DNA of 6,647 nucleotides, taken from positions 1-6,647 of the forward strand of contig JAOZMV010000080.1 in NCBI GenBank assembly GCA_029934095.1, read 5' to 3'. Positions within the stretch are counted from its first letter, which is position 1. Each line of letters starts with the position of its first letter. The position numbers were made by a program, and so were the translations under genes. Positions 1 through 6,427 of this stretch are shown here, piece after piece. Under the pieces are notes generated by a model. The model had not been told where the DNA came from. It did not search any database and worked only from the letters and a program-made list of their open reading frames with translations. Source of the DNA: Desulfuromusa sp. Its GTDB lineage: Bacteria; Desulfobacterota; Desulfuromonadia; Desulfuromonadales; Geopsychrobacteraceae.

Positions 1-29
1 AGCCGCATCAATTGATGCGGCTTTTTTTT
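1..29 (+). terminator. Intrinsic terminator just ahead of apbE
   Basis: A near-perfect hairpin is formed by positions 1-9 (AGCCGCATC) pairing with 14-22 (GATGCGGCT), leaving a 4-base AATT loop. It runs into an uninterrupted run of eight T at 22-29. This is the classical shape of a Rho-independent terminator reading rightwards. It presumably ends the transcript of a gene left of the window. The T run stops one base before the apbE Shine-Dalgarno sequence, so apbE must be reached by read-through or from a promoter upstream of the hairpin; the 17 bases between hairpin and start leave no room for another promoter. Confidence 0.9.
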
Positions 30-33
30 GGAG
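30..33 (+). promoter_or_regulatory. apbE ribosome binding site that decides the start
   Basis: GGAG at 30-33 lies 6 bases before the ATG at 40. This supports the ATG over the in-frame TTG at 28-30, which sits inside the terminator T run and has no Shine-Dalgarno of its own. Confidence 0.75.
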
Positions 34-39
34 AAAAGA

Positions 40-1080
40 ATGAAACGGCTGAGTTTACTCGTCATTGTTTTTCTGTTGCTGGCAGGTGGAATAATCTACC
101 TGAACCAGCGTAAAACAGCCAGTGACAAACTGGTATCCATAAGTGGAACAACCATGGGGACCAGCTATCATATCAAACTGGCACCGACAGCCAAGATCAA
201 CCTCCCCTCCTTACAAAATCAGATCGGTTCACGCCTTGCGGATATTGATAGCAAGATGTCAACCTATATAAAAGATTCAGAAGTCTCGCGTTTCAACCGC
301 CACCCAAGTGAAAGTTGGATGCCAATCTCAACGGAAACTATGGCAGTTATTGATGCGGCTCAGGAGATCAGTCAACTGAGTCATGGTGCTTTTGATATCA
401 CTATTGGCAAATTGGTTAATCTGTGGGGTTTCGGGCCAACTATCAATATTGATACAATTCCAGACGGTCATGCCATTAAGACTCTGCTGTCGCAAGTGGG
501 GTATCAACGGTTGGAGCTACGCCAGGCCCCTCCAGGATTGCGCAAAAGTAGTGCAGCGCTCTCCCTTGATCTGTCGGCCATTGCTAAAGGATACGCTGTT
601 GATGCGATTGCAAAATTGTTAATAGAAAATCAGATCAGTAATTTTCTGGTAGAAATAGGGGGTGAAATTATTACCCATGGGTACAAACAGCAGCAAAAAC
701 TGTGGGTGGTCGGTATTGAAAGTCCTGTAGCTGAGCAACGGAGTATCCGCAAGCGGTTGCACCTCAGGGATGTCGCTATGGCAACGTCCGGGGACTACCG
801 AAATTATTTTGAGGAGCAGGGGGTACGCTATTCACACACGATTGACCCCGCTACCGGTTACCCGATAACGCATCGACTGGCGTCAGTGACAGTCATTGAT
901 CGTTCGTGTATGCGAGCCGATGCATTGGCTACTGCAATCACGGTCATGGGACCGAGTAAAGGGTTGGAATTTGCTGAACAACAGCAGCTTGCTATTTTTA
1001 TGCTGGTGAAGCAAAATGGAGTATTCACTGAGAAATACAGCAGCGCTTTTGAGTCCTATCTCAACGCTGGTAAGGATTAA
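40..1080 (+). CDS. apbE: ApbE, FAD:protein FMN transferase
   Basis: This 346-residue protein belongs to the ApbE family, Mg2+-dependent enzymes that use FAD to attach FMN covalently to a Thr/Ser of target proteins such as NqrB, NqrC, RnfG and RnfD. Visible landmarks are an N-terminal hydrophobic segment (about 5-20), the family opening SGTTMGTSYHI (35-45), DIDSKMSTY (68-76), EVSRFN (81-86), DLSAIAKGYAVD (177-188), EIGGE (205-209), TSGDYRNYF (249-257), HTIDPATGYP (266-275) and RADALATA (292-299). By family analogy D294 and T298 would be metal ligands. The length is normal. The hydrophobic segment has no cysteine, so there is no lipobox; the protein is probably anchored by, or cleaved at, a non-lipoprotein signal and acts on the periplasmic side. 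The nqrM-like gene follows 2 bp downstream, which points to Na+-NQR as the client. The ATG at 40 was chosen for its GGAG. Family assignment is secure; the client is inferred. Confidence 0.95.
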   Translation: MKRLSLLVIVFLLLAGGIIYLNQRKTASDKLVSISGTTMGTSYHIKLAPTAKINLPSLQNQIGSRLADIDSKMSTYIKDSEVSRFNRHPSESWMPISTETMAVIDAAQEISQLSHGAFDITIGKLVNLWGFGPTINIDTIPDGHAIKTLLSQVGYQRLELRQAPPGLRKSSAALSLDLSAIAKGYAVDAIAKLLIENQISNFLVEIGGEIITHGYKQQQKLWVVGIESPVAEQRSIRKRLHLRDVAMATSGDYRNYFEEQGVRYSHTIDPATGYPITHRLASVTVIDRSCMRADALATAITVMGPSKGLEFAEQQQLAIFMLVKQNGVFTEKYSSAFESYLNAGKD

Positions 1081-1082
1081 TT

Positions 1083-1367
1083 ATGGAACTGCTTATACCG
1101 ACACTGATTATCTTTCTACTCGCCTTTACCGGATTATCGATCGGTATTATCTTTGGTCGAAAAGGGATCTCGGGAAGCTGTAGCAGCAATGAAGCCAAAT
1201 TGCTCGATATTCAATGTTTCTGCGGTTCGGATGATAGTTGCCCAATCGCAGCAGGTGATGATGGTATAGCAATTAAGGCAGTTTGTACCGGTGATGATGT
1301 TGAAAAGTGTCAGCAGATGATAGCTGATTTTGAAGCGCTGACCCGGAAGTTGCCACCACCCTCATAG
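1083..1367 (+). CDS. nqrM: NqrM-like (DUF539) Na+-NQR maturation protein
   Basis: This is a 94-residue small membrane protein. One hydrophobic helix (about residues 3-24) runs into the motif GIIFGRKGISGSC (21-33), followed by a cysteine-containing soluble tail. The pattern of one helix, GxxFGRK and GSC is that of NqrM/DUF539, which is required for assembly of active Na+-NQR, probably by delivering iron to the NqrD/NqrE site. Cysteines are at 33, 45, 47, 53, 68 and 76, more than the four usually described as conserved in the family. The start ATG is 2 bp after the apbE stop, and its Shine-Dalgarno AAGGA (1072-1076, 6 bases away) lies inside the end of apbE, so translation is probably coupled. 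The apbE-nqrM order matches the tail of known nqr operons. The family call rests on recognised motifs, and the tail beyond about residue 55 is not one I recognise. Confidence 0.82.
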   Translation: MELLIPTLIIFLLAFTGLSIGIIFGRKGISGSCSSNEAKLLDIQCFCGSDDSCPIAAGDDGIAIKAVCTGDDVEKCQQMIADFEALTRKLPPPS

Positions 1368-1429
1368 CCAAATTTTCTTTTTGCGAATGTATCAAATTTG
1401 ATCCGAAATTTAGCGACCGGTTTTAACCA
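1368..1429 (+). other. AT-rich intergenic gap with two small palindromes
   Basis: These 62 bp separate the nqrM-like gene from hemW. They contain a perfect 12-bp palindrome ATCAAATTTGAT (1391-1402) and a 10-base inverted repeat GGTTTTAACC (1419-1428) that touches the hemW start codon. There is no GC-rich stem with a T tail, so no terminator is visible. I see no convincing -35/-10 pair; the best TTGCGA at 1381 lacks a matching -10. hemW may simply be read through from the genes before it. Confidence 0.5.
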
Positions 1430-2569
1430 GTGAGTTCCCTCTATCTCCATATCCCGTTTTGCTCCCGAAAATGCCCCTATTGTGACTTCTTTTCTCAGGT
1501 TGGCTCCCAACAACAGATTAATGACTATGTTGAACTGCTGATTTTAAATCTGCAGATTTTAAAACGGGATGATTCACACCCCACACCACTCAACACAATT
1601 TTTTTTGGTGGCGGGACCCCATCGCTTCTTTCTGTAGAGCAGGTAGGGGATATTCTCAACAAAGTCGCGCAAACCTACGGGATAGCGAGTGATGCTGAAA
1701 TTACTCTGGAAGCCAATCCCGGAACGGTAAATTTTGAACAATTACGGGGCTATTACCAGGCTGGTATCAATCGACTATCTTTAGGTATCCAATCACTGAA
1801 TGACCAGAAGTTACAACTGCTTGGCAGAATTCACAGCTCCAGCCAGGCACGGGAATGTATTATTGCTGCCCGTGCTGCCGGATTCGAGAATTTGAGCCTT
1901 GATCTGATGTTTGCTCTTCCCGATCAGGATCTGTTGTCACTTGAGGAGGAAATTTCAGCGCTGCTGAGTTTCGCCCCGGAGCATATTTCCCTCTATGGAC
2001 TCTCTTTTGAAGAGGGGACCGAATTTTACCGCCAATTGCAGTCTGGCAAATTAACGGCTTGTGAAGAGAATCTTTATACCGAGCAATATCAATTGCTGCA
2101 TCGGCAACTGGTTTGCGCTGGGTTTGAACATTATGAAATTTCAAACTTCGCTCGTTCTGATAGACGCTGTCACCATAATCAGGTTTATTGGAAACGGGAG
2201 GATTGTTTGGCAGTCGGCGCCGGCGGCCACAGTTTTATCAGCCGGAAATGGGGTACGCGGTGGCACATTCCTGAAAATTTGCAAAGCTATAAAGAGGCTC
2301 TTTGGGGTGGCAATAACCCTGCTGAAAAGCTCGAAACCTATCACCAGCAGGGTGCGATGAAGGAGTTTGTGTACCTGGCTTTACGCACCAGTGACGGGGT
2401 AGATCTGCAGGAATTTGAACAGAAGTTTAATCTGCCCCTGCAACAAGTTTTTCCTGATGCACTTGATAAAACCAGAAACTATCTGGATTTACCTTTAACC
2501 TCTGGTTATTGCCGTTTCAATCTGAACGGTTGGCTTCTCTATGATCACCTGATCAGTCACTTCCTGTAG
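1430..2569 (+). CDS. hemW: HemW, radical-SAM-family heme chaperone
   Basis: This 379-residue protein belongs to the HemN/HemW radical SAM family and was often annotated as oxygen-independent coproporphyrinogen III oxidase. The [4Fe-4S] motif C11-x3-C15-x2-C18 is followed by DF. True HemN has a fourth cysteine (CxC) there, so this looks like HemW, which binds and transfers heme rather than oxidising coproporphyrinogen. Supporting motifs are GGGTP (60-64), EANPG (94-98), the HemW heme-binding signature HNQVYW (249-254), VGAGGHSF (262-269) and a HemN C-terminal-type domain from about 308. The length equals E. coli HemW (about 378). The start is GTG. An in-frame TAA at 1424-1426 rules out anything further upstream, and the conserved LYLHIPFC block begins at residue 4, so no later start is possible. 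No Shine-Dalgarno is visible. Its place just ahead of hrcA is common in HrcA-containing bacteria. Confidence 0.93.
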   Translation: MSSLYLHIPFCSRKCPYCDFFSQVGSQQQINDYVELLILNLQILKRDDSHPTPLNTIFFGGGTPSLLSVEQVGDILNKVAQTYGIASDAEITLEANPGTVNFEQLRGYYQAGINRLSLGIQSLNDQKLQLLGRIHSSSQARECIIAARAAGFENLSLDLMFALPDQDLLSLEEEISALLSFAPEHISLYGLSFEEGTEFYRQLQSGKLTACEENLYTEQYQLLHRQLVCAGFEHYEISNFARSDRRCHHNQVYWKREDCLAVGAGGHSFISRKWGTRWHIPENLQSYKEALWGGNNPAEKLETYHQQGAMKEFVYLALRTSDGVDLQEFEQKFNLPLQQVFPDALDKTRNYLDLPLTSGYCRFNLNGWLLYDHLISHFL

Positions 2570-2629
2570 ATATCTGTGATTAAACAACGAATAAATGGCA
2601 ATTACCTCAATCTCCTCTCGCCATAGGGC

Positions 2630-2656
2630 TTGACAAAGGGGCAGGGCATTGATAAT
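2630..2656 (+). promoter_or_regulatory. Sigma70-type promoter of the hrcA-grpE-dnaK operon
   Basis: A perfect -35 hexamer TTGACA (2630-2635) is followed after 15 bases by GATAAT (2651-2656), five of six matches to the -10 consensus. The spacing is short. An alternative TAATCT at 2653-2658 gives 17 bases but fits poorly. Transcription would start near 2662-2665, right at the edge of the CIRCE operator, which is the usual geometry for HrcA-repressed promoters. CTTGACA also resembles a sigma32 -35, but no CCCCAT-like -10 follows. Confidence 0.78.
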
Positions 2657-2664
2657 CTCACTAA

Positions 2665-2691
2665 TTAGCACTCACCTCTATCGAGTGCTAA
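2665..2691 (+). promoter_or_regulatory. CIRCE operator (HrcA binding site)
   Basis: TTAGCACTC (2665-2673), a 9-base spacer (2674-2682) and GAGTGCTAA (2683-2691) form an exact match to the 9-9-9 CIRCE consensus. HrcA dimers bind this inverted repeat and block transcription at normal temperature; repression eases when misfolded proteins occupy the chaperones that keep HrcA active. It overlaps or immediately follows the predicted transcription start and would lie at the 5' end of the mRNA, about 50 bases before hrcA. The gene for the repressor is the first gene of the operon. Confidence 0.98.
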
Positions 2692-2726
2692 CATAAGTTG
2701 GCTGATGGAAGCCCGAAGAGACAAGT

Positions 2727-2730
2727 GGAG
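2727..2730 (+). promoter_or_regulatory. Probable hrcA ribosome binding site
   Basis: GGAG at 2727-2730 is 11 bases ahead of the ATG at 2742, slightly long but usable. The competing in-frame GTG at 2730-2732 overlaps this GGAG and has only a weak GAAGAG (2715-2720) ahead of it, so the ATG is preferred. Confidence 0.5.
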
Positions 2731-2741
2731 TGGTAATTGGT

Positions 2742-3788
2742 ATGGCTGATATTCTGAATGAACGCAGCCAAAATATTCTTGAGGCGATTGTTGAAGATTA
2801 TATCACCTCGGCGGAACCGGTAGGGAGTCGTGCGATCAGTCGTAAGTACGATTTTAACCTGTCTCCGGCATCGGTCCGTAATGTGATGGCCGATCTGGAA
2901 GAGATGGGTCTGCTCTGTTCGCCACACACGTCCTCTGGCAGGATTCCAACCGGAAAAGGGTTTCAGTACTATATTGATACCCTGCTTAATGTTCGTACTT
3001 TGAACCGGAATGAAAAGCAGAATCTGCGTAATAGCTACCGTTTTCAAAATATGCGGATGGAAGATGTTATGCAGGAGGTTGGCAGGGTTCTTTCCGGCCT
3101 TTCTCAGTATACCGGACTGGTTATGGCACCTAAATTCATTTCGACGGTTTTCCGGCAGATTGAATTTATCCGTTTAACACAGGGTCGGTTACTGATGATT
3201 TATGTTTCCGAAACGGGGCTGGTGCAAAATAAAGTTATTGAGGCTGATCCTTCACTGACCGTGAGTGATCTTGAGCAGATCGGAAATTATCTGAACAGTG
3301 AACTGAATGGTCTATCGATTCAAGAAGTTCGCAGTAAACTGAATCAAGAGTTACAAGAAGATCGTATTCACTATGATAAGTTAAAAAAACAGGCGCTAAA
3401 GCTTTCTTGTGCCGCACTGCAGGATGGGATCGAAGATCAACTCTATGTTTCCGGTGCATCGCTGATGCTTGGGCAACCAGAATTTTCTACTCCAGAGCAG
3501 ATGAAACGACTGGTTCACGCCTTTGAAAGCAAAAAGCTTCTCATCGAACTGTTGGATCGGGGGCAGTCAGCACAGGGGGTACAGATATTTATCGGCAGTG
3601 AAAGCAGCCAGATAGATTTGGAAGGTTGTAGTTTGATTACCTCGAACTTTTCTAACCAAAAAGGGGCTATTGGTACCCTTGGGGTGATTGGTCCGATTCG
3701 GATGAATTATTCACAAGTGGTTCCGATTGTTGACTTTACCGCCCAGCTTGTTAGTCGGGTTCTGGACCGGGAAATAGATCAGGATTAA
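2742..3788 (+). CDS. hrcA: HrcA, heat-inducible transcription repressor
   Basis: This 348-residue HrcA, of normal length, represses class I heat-shock genes by binding CIRCE, and a perfect CIRCE lies about 50 bp upstream. The N-terminal winged-helix domain shows LNERSQNILEAIVEDYI (5-21), EPVGSR (25-30), LSPASVRNVMADLEEMGLL (40-58) and HTSSGRIPTGKGFQYY (62-77), all hallmark HrcA blocks. The middle dimerisation region is more divergent. The C-terminal block GVIGPIRMNY (314-323), followed by VVPIVDFTAQLVSRVL, is also typical. It is the first gene of the operon and so controls its own expression. The ATG at 2742 was preferred because it places LNER at the usual distance from the start and has GGAG upstream; a GTG at 2730 would add MVIG. 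grpE follows after 22 bp. Confidence 0.96.
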   Translation: MADILNERSQNILEAIVEDYITSAEPVGSRAISRKYDFNLSPASVRNVMADLEEMGLLCSPHTSSGRIPTGKGFQYYIDTLLNVRTLNRNEKQNLRNSYRFQNMRMEDVMQEVGRVLSGLSQYTGLVMAPKFISTVFRQIEFIRLTQGRLLMIYVSETGLVQNKVIEADPSLTVSDLEQIGNYLNSELNGLSIQEVRSKLNQELQEDRIHYDKLKKQALKLSCAALQDGIEDQLYVSGASLMLGQPEFSTPEQMKRLVHAFESKKLLIELLDRGQSAQGVQIFIGSESSQIDLEGCSLITSNFSNQKGAIGTLGVIGPIRMNYSQVVPIVDFTAQLVSRVLDREIDQD

Positions 3789-3810
3789 TATTAACCAAGG
3801 AGTATAACAG

Positions 3811-4416
3811 GTGACAAAAAATAATGAAGATTTAGAGCATGAACCGGAGACTCCAGCAGCTGTTGAGCCTGAAGTTGTAGCAGCAGAGGATGAAACAGCG
3901 GTGTTACAGGACCAGTTAACTCAGGCTCTGGATGAAACCAAACTCCATCAGGAGCAATACCTGAGAACCCTGGCTGAGATGGAGAACCTGCGTAAGCGGA
4001 CTCAACGGGACAAGGAAGATTTGGCCAAGTATGCTAATGAAAGTATTCTGCGTGAAATCCTGCCGGTTATCGACAACCTGGAGCGGGCAGTTGAACATGC
4101 TGAGCAGGCTGAAAATGACGATGGTCTGTTTGAGGGGGTGCAGATGACTCTCACCCAGTTCAATCAATTACTGAGTAAATTTGGGGTGGAGCCTGTAGAT
4201 GCCGTCGGGCAGCCATTTGATCCGGCCTACCATCAAGCGATGGGACAGATGGAATCAGCAGAGCATCCGGTCAATACTGTGGTTCAACAAATGCAGAAGG
4301 GATATGAACTTAATAAACGATTGCTGCGGCCAGCTTTTGTTATGTTGGCAAAAGCTCCGATAGCAGTAAAAACTGAAGATATAGATTCATCGGAAGAAGC
4401 AAACGACGAAGAATAA
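3811..4416 (+). CDS. grpE: GrpE, nucleotide exchange factor of DnaK
   Basis: This 201-residue GrpE is a cytoplasmic dimer that releases ADP from DnaK and acts as a thermosensor in the chaperone cycle. An acidic, probably disordered N-terminus (1-30) is followed by a long charged helix with coiled-coil character (about 30-78, including EQYLRTLAEMENLRKRTQRD at 48-67). Then come the conserved ILPVIDNLERAVEHA (83-97) and the beta domain with GVEPVDAVGQPFDPAYHQAM (125-144) and KGYELNKRLLRPAFVMLAK (163-181). An acidic tail ends the protein. The start is GTG with a good AAGGAG (3797-3802) 8 bases upstream. It lies 22 bp after hrcA and 32 bp before dnaK, so it is co-transcribed from the CIRCE promoter; no separate promoter is visible in either gap. 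Confidence 0.97.
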   Translation: MTKNNEDLEHEPETPAAVEPEVVAAEDETAVLQDQLTQALDETKLHQEQYLRTLAEMENLRKRTQRDKEDLAKYANESILREILPVIDNLERAVEHAEQAENDDGLFEGVQMTLTQFNQLLSKFGVEPVDAVGQPFDPAYHQAMGQMESAEHPVNTVVQQMQKGYELNKRLLRPAFVMLAKAPIAVKTEDIDSSEEANDEE

Positions 4417-4448
4417 CTCTGACAAAATCTCTAAGGAGGATATAAATT

Positions 4449-6359
4449 ATGGGTAAGGTAATTGGAATAGATCTAGGAACAACAAACTCTTGTGTTGCTA
4501 TTATGGAAGGGGGGGAGCCAGTTGTTATTGCTAACTCGGAAGGCTCACGGACAACCCCTTCGGTTATCGCATTTACTGAAAGTGGTGAGCGGTTGGTTGG
4601 CCAGCAGGCAAAACGTCAAGCAGTCACAAACCCTGAAAACACACTCTTTGCTATCAAGCGACTGATCGGGCGTAAATTTGATTCTGAGGCCGTACAGAAG
4701 GACATGAAAATCAGTCCCTTTAGCATTATTGAGGCTGATAATGGTGATGCCTGGGTAGAAGCTCAGGGTAAAAAATATAGTTCACCAGAAATTTCAGCTA
4801 TGGTGCTGCAAAAAATGAAGCAGACCGCTGAAGACTATCTTGGTGAAAAAGTGACCGATGCGGTTATTACTGTGCCGGCATACTTCAACGATTCACAGCG
4901 TCAGGCAACCAAGGATGCCGGAAAAATTTCCGGACTGAATGTTCTGCGGATTATCAACGAGCCGACTGCTGCATCCCTGGCCTACGGTCTGGATAAAAAA
5001 CATGAAATGACCATTGCTGTTTTTGACCTGGGTGGTGGTACTTTCGATGTCTCTATCCTTGATCTTGGGGATGGCGTCTTTGAGGTTAAATCGACCAACG
5101 GTGACACTTTTCTCGGTGGTGAAGATTTTGACCAGAAGATCATCGATTATGTCGCTGATGAATTCAGAAAAGATCAGGGAATTGACCTGCGTAGCGATAA
5201 AATGGCGCTCCAGCGATTGAAAGAGGCTGCGGAAAAAGCCAAGTGTGAGCTCTCTTCATCAATGGAAACCGATATCAATCTGCCGTTTATTACCGCTGAT
5301 CAGTCAGGGCCAAAACACCTGAATATCAAACTGTCTCGCTCAAAACTGGAAAGTATCTGTAGTGAGTTGATTGCCAGGTTGACCGACCCGTGCCAAACAG
5401 CCCTCAAGGATGCCGGTCTTTCAGCCAATGAGATTACGGAAGTTGTTCTGGTTGGTGGCATGACCCGGATGCCTGCTGTCCAGGAGCGGGTTAAGGAGAT
5501 CTTCGGAAAAAATCCGAGTAAAGGGGTCAATCCCGATGAGGTTGTTGCTATTGGTGCAGCCATTCAGGGGGGAGTTCTGACCGGGGATGTTAAAGATGTT
5601 CTCTTGCTTGATGTCACTCCACTGTCACTGGGGATTGAAACTCTCGGTGGTGTCATGACCAAGCTGATTGAGAAAAATACCACGGTTCCTTGTAAAAAAG
5701 GTCAGGTTTTCTCTACTGCTGCAGATAATCAACCGGCTGTTTCGGTTCATGTTCTGCAGGGTGAACGTGAAATGTCGACCGACAATAAAACCATCGGTAA
5801 CTTTGAGTTAGTTGGTCTTCCACCGGCACCACGTGGGGTTCCACAGATCGAAGTTACTTTTGATATTGATGCCAATGGAATTCTCCATGTCTCGGCTAAA
5901 GACCTTGGTACTGGTAAAGTGCAGTCAATCCAGATTACAGCGTCAAGTGGTTTATCCGACGAAGAGATTAACACGATGGTTCAGGATGCCGAAACTCATG
6001 CCGCTGAAGATAAAAACAAGCGTGAGTTGATCGAAGCTCGTAACCAGGCAGACGGTTTATCTTACACGACAGAAAAATCGCTGACCGAACATGGTGAAAA
6101 ACTCGATAATGCCACAAAGCGACAGATTGAAGAGGCACTGGAAGAGTTGAAAAAAGCAATTGAGGGTGATGATCCAGAAGAGATCAAGAAGAAAAGTGAA
6201 GCTCTTGCTCAGGCATCCCACAAACTGGCAGAAATGATGTATGCACAATCCCAGGATGATGGCGGAGCAGCTGCTGGAGAAACCGATAGTGGCGCCACAG
6301 AAGCCGCTGATGCTGATGTCGTTGACGCTGAGTTCGAGGACGTTGACGAGAAGAAATAA
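4449..6359 (+). CDS. dnaK: DnaK, Hsp70 chaperone
   Basis: This 636-residue full-length Hsp70 is an ATP-driven folding chaperone working with DnaJ and GrpE. The nucleotide-binding domain shows [12 protein letters not shown] (6-17), catalytic K70, P143 in [14 protein letters not shown] (141-154), E171 in [11 protein letters not shown] (170-180), the phosphate loop DLGGGTFD with T198 (193-200) and LVGGMTRMP (334-342). The interdomain linker is [12 protein letters not shown] (383-394). The substrate-binding beta domain includes [18 protein letters not shown] (411-428), and a helical lid runs from about 503. The C-terminus ends in the conserved acidic [14 protein letters not shown] (623-636). All key residues are present. 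AAGGAGG (4433-4439), 9 bases before the ATG, is the strongest Shine-Dalgarno in the window and fits the high demand for DnaK. A run of seven G (4509-4515) encodes G21-G22. Confidence 0.99.
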   Translation: MGKVIGIDLGTTNSCVAIMEGGEPVVIANSEGSRTTPSVIAFTESGERLVGQQAKRQAVTNPENTLFAIKRLIGRKFDSEAVQKDMKISPFSIIEADNGDAWVEAQGKKYSSPEISAMVLQKMKQTAEDYLGEKVTDAVITVPAYFNDSQRQATKDAGKISGLNVLRIINEPTAASLAYGLDKKHEMTIAVFDLGGGTFDVSILDLGDGVFEVKSTNGDTFLGGEDFDQKIIDYVADEFRKDQGIDLRSDKMALQRLKEAAEKAKCELSSSMETDINLPFITADQSGPKHLNIKLSRSKLESICSELIARLTDPCQTALKDAGLSANEITEVVLVGGMTRMPAVQERVKEIFGKNPSKGVNPDEVVAIGAAIQGGVLTGDVKDVLLLDVTPLSLGIETLGGVMTKLIEKNTTVPCKKGQVFSTAADNQPAVSVHVLQGEREMSTDNKTIGNFELVGLPPAPRGVPQIEVTFDIDANGILHVSAKDLGTGKVQSIQITASSGLSDEEINTMVQDAETHAAEDKNKRELIEARNQADGLSYTTEKSLTEHGEKLDNATKRQIEEALEELKKAIEGDDPEEIKKKSEALAQASHKLAEMMYAQSQDDGGAAAGETDSGATEAADADVVDAEFEDVDEKK

Positions 6360-6372
6360 TGTTCAGGTCAAC

Positions 6373-6410
6373 AGCCGCCAACCCTTTAACTGGTTGGCGG
6401 CTCTCTTTTT
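6373..6410 (+). terminator. Intrinsic terminator between dnaK and dnaJ
   Basis: A perfect 11-bp stem pairs AGCCGCCAACC (6373-6383) with GGTTGGCGGCT (6392-6402), with an 8-base loop CTTTAACT. The tail CTCTTTTT (6403-6410) is T-rich, although two C interrupt it. This has the form of a Rho-independent terminator reading rightwards. It would end most hrcA-grpE-dnaK transcripts and let only part continue into dnaJ, unless dnaJ has its own promoter, which I do not see in the 17 bases that remain. Confidence 0.9.
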
Positions 6411-6415
6411 AAATC

Positions 6416-6419
6416 AGGA
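6416..6419 (+). promoter_or_regulatory. dnaJ ribosome binding site supporting a TTG start
   Basis: AGGA at 6416-6419 is 8 bases before TTG 6428. An in-frame TAA at 6410-6412 closes the frame upstream, and the conserved YYEVL begins at residue 6 of the TTG-started protein, so TTG is the only reasonable start (ATT 6425 is the only other rare candidate). Confidence 0.65.
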
Positions 6420-6427
6420 TAGTTATT

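Noticed and set aside
28..39. TTG at 28 as the apbE start, adding MEKR
   Set aside because: It lies in the terminator T run and overlaps the GGAG that serves the ATG at 40.
1860..2144. 94-codon open frame on the minus strand inside hemW
   Set aside because: It is fully nested in a conserved gene and its translation shows no recognisable domain.
2542..2555. TGATCA-CC-TGATCA repeat at the 3' end of hemW as a terminator or operator
   Set aside because: It is inside conserved coding sequence encoding DHLISH, has no T tail, and is short enough to be chance.
2629..2660. Sigma32 heat-shock promoter ahead of hrcA
   Set aside because: CTTGACA resembles a sigma32 -35, but no CCCCAT-like -10 lies at the right distance, whereas GATAAT fits sigma70.
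2730..2741. GTG at 2730 as the hrcA start, adding MVIG
   Set aside because: It overlaps the GGAG and has only a weak GAAGAG upstream; the ATG at 2742 gives the usual HrcA N-terminus. It cannot be fully excluded.
2688..3047. 119-codon open frame on the minus strand over the start of hrcA
   Set aside because: It is antisense to a well-conserved hrcA domain, overlaps the CIRCE repeat, and its translation resembles no protein family I know.
6394..6423. Possible dnaJ promoter TTGGCG ... GATAGT in the dnaK-dnaJ gap
   Set aside because: The -35 would be part of the terminator stem and the start site would fall at or beyond the TTG start codon, so it is unlikely to be used.
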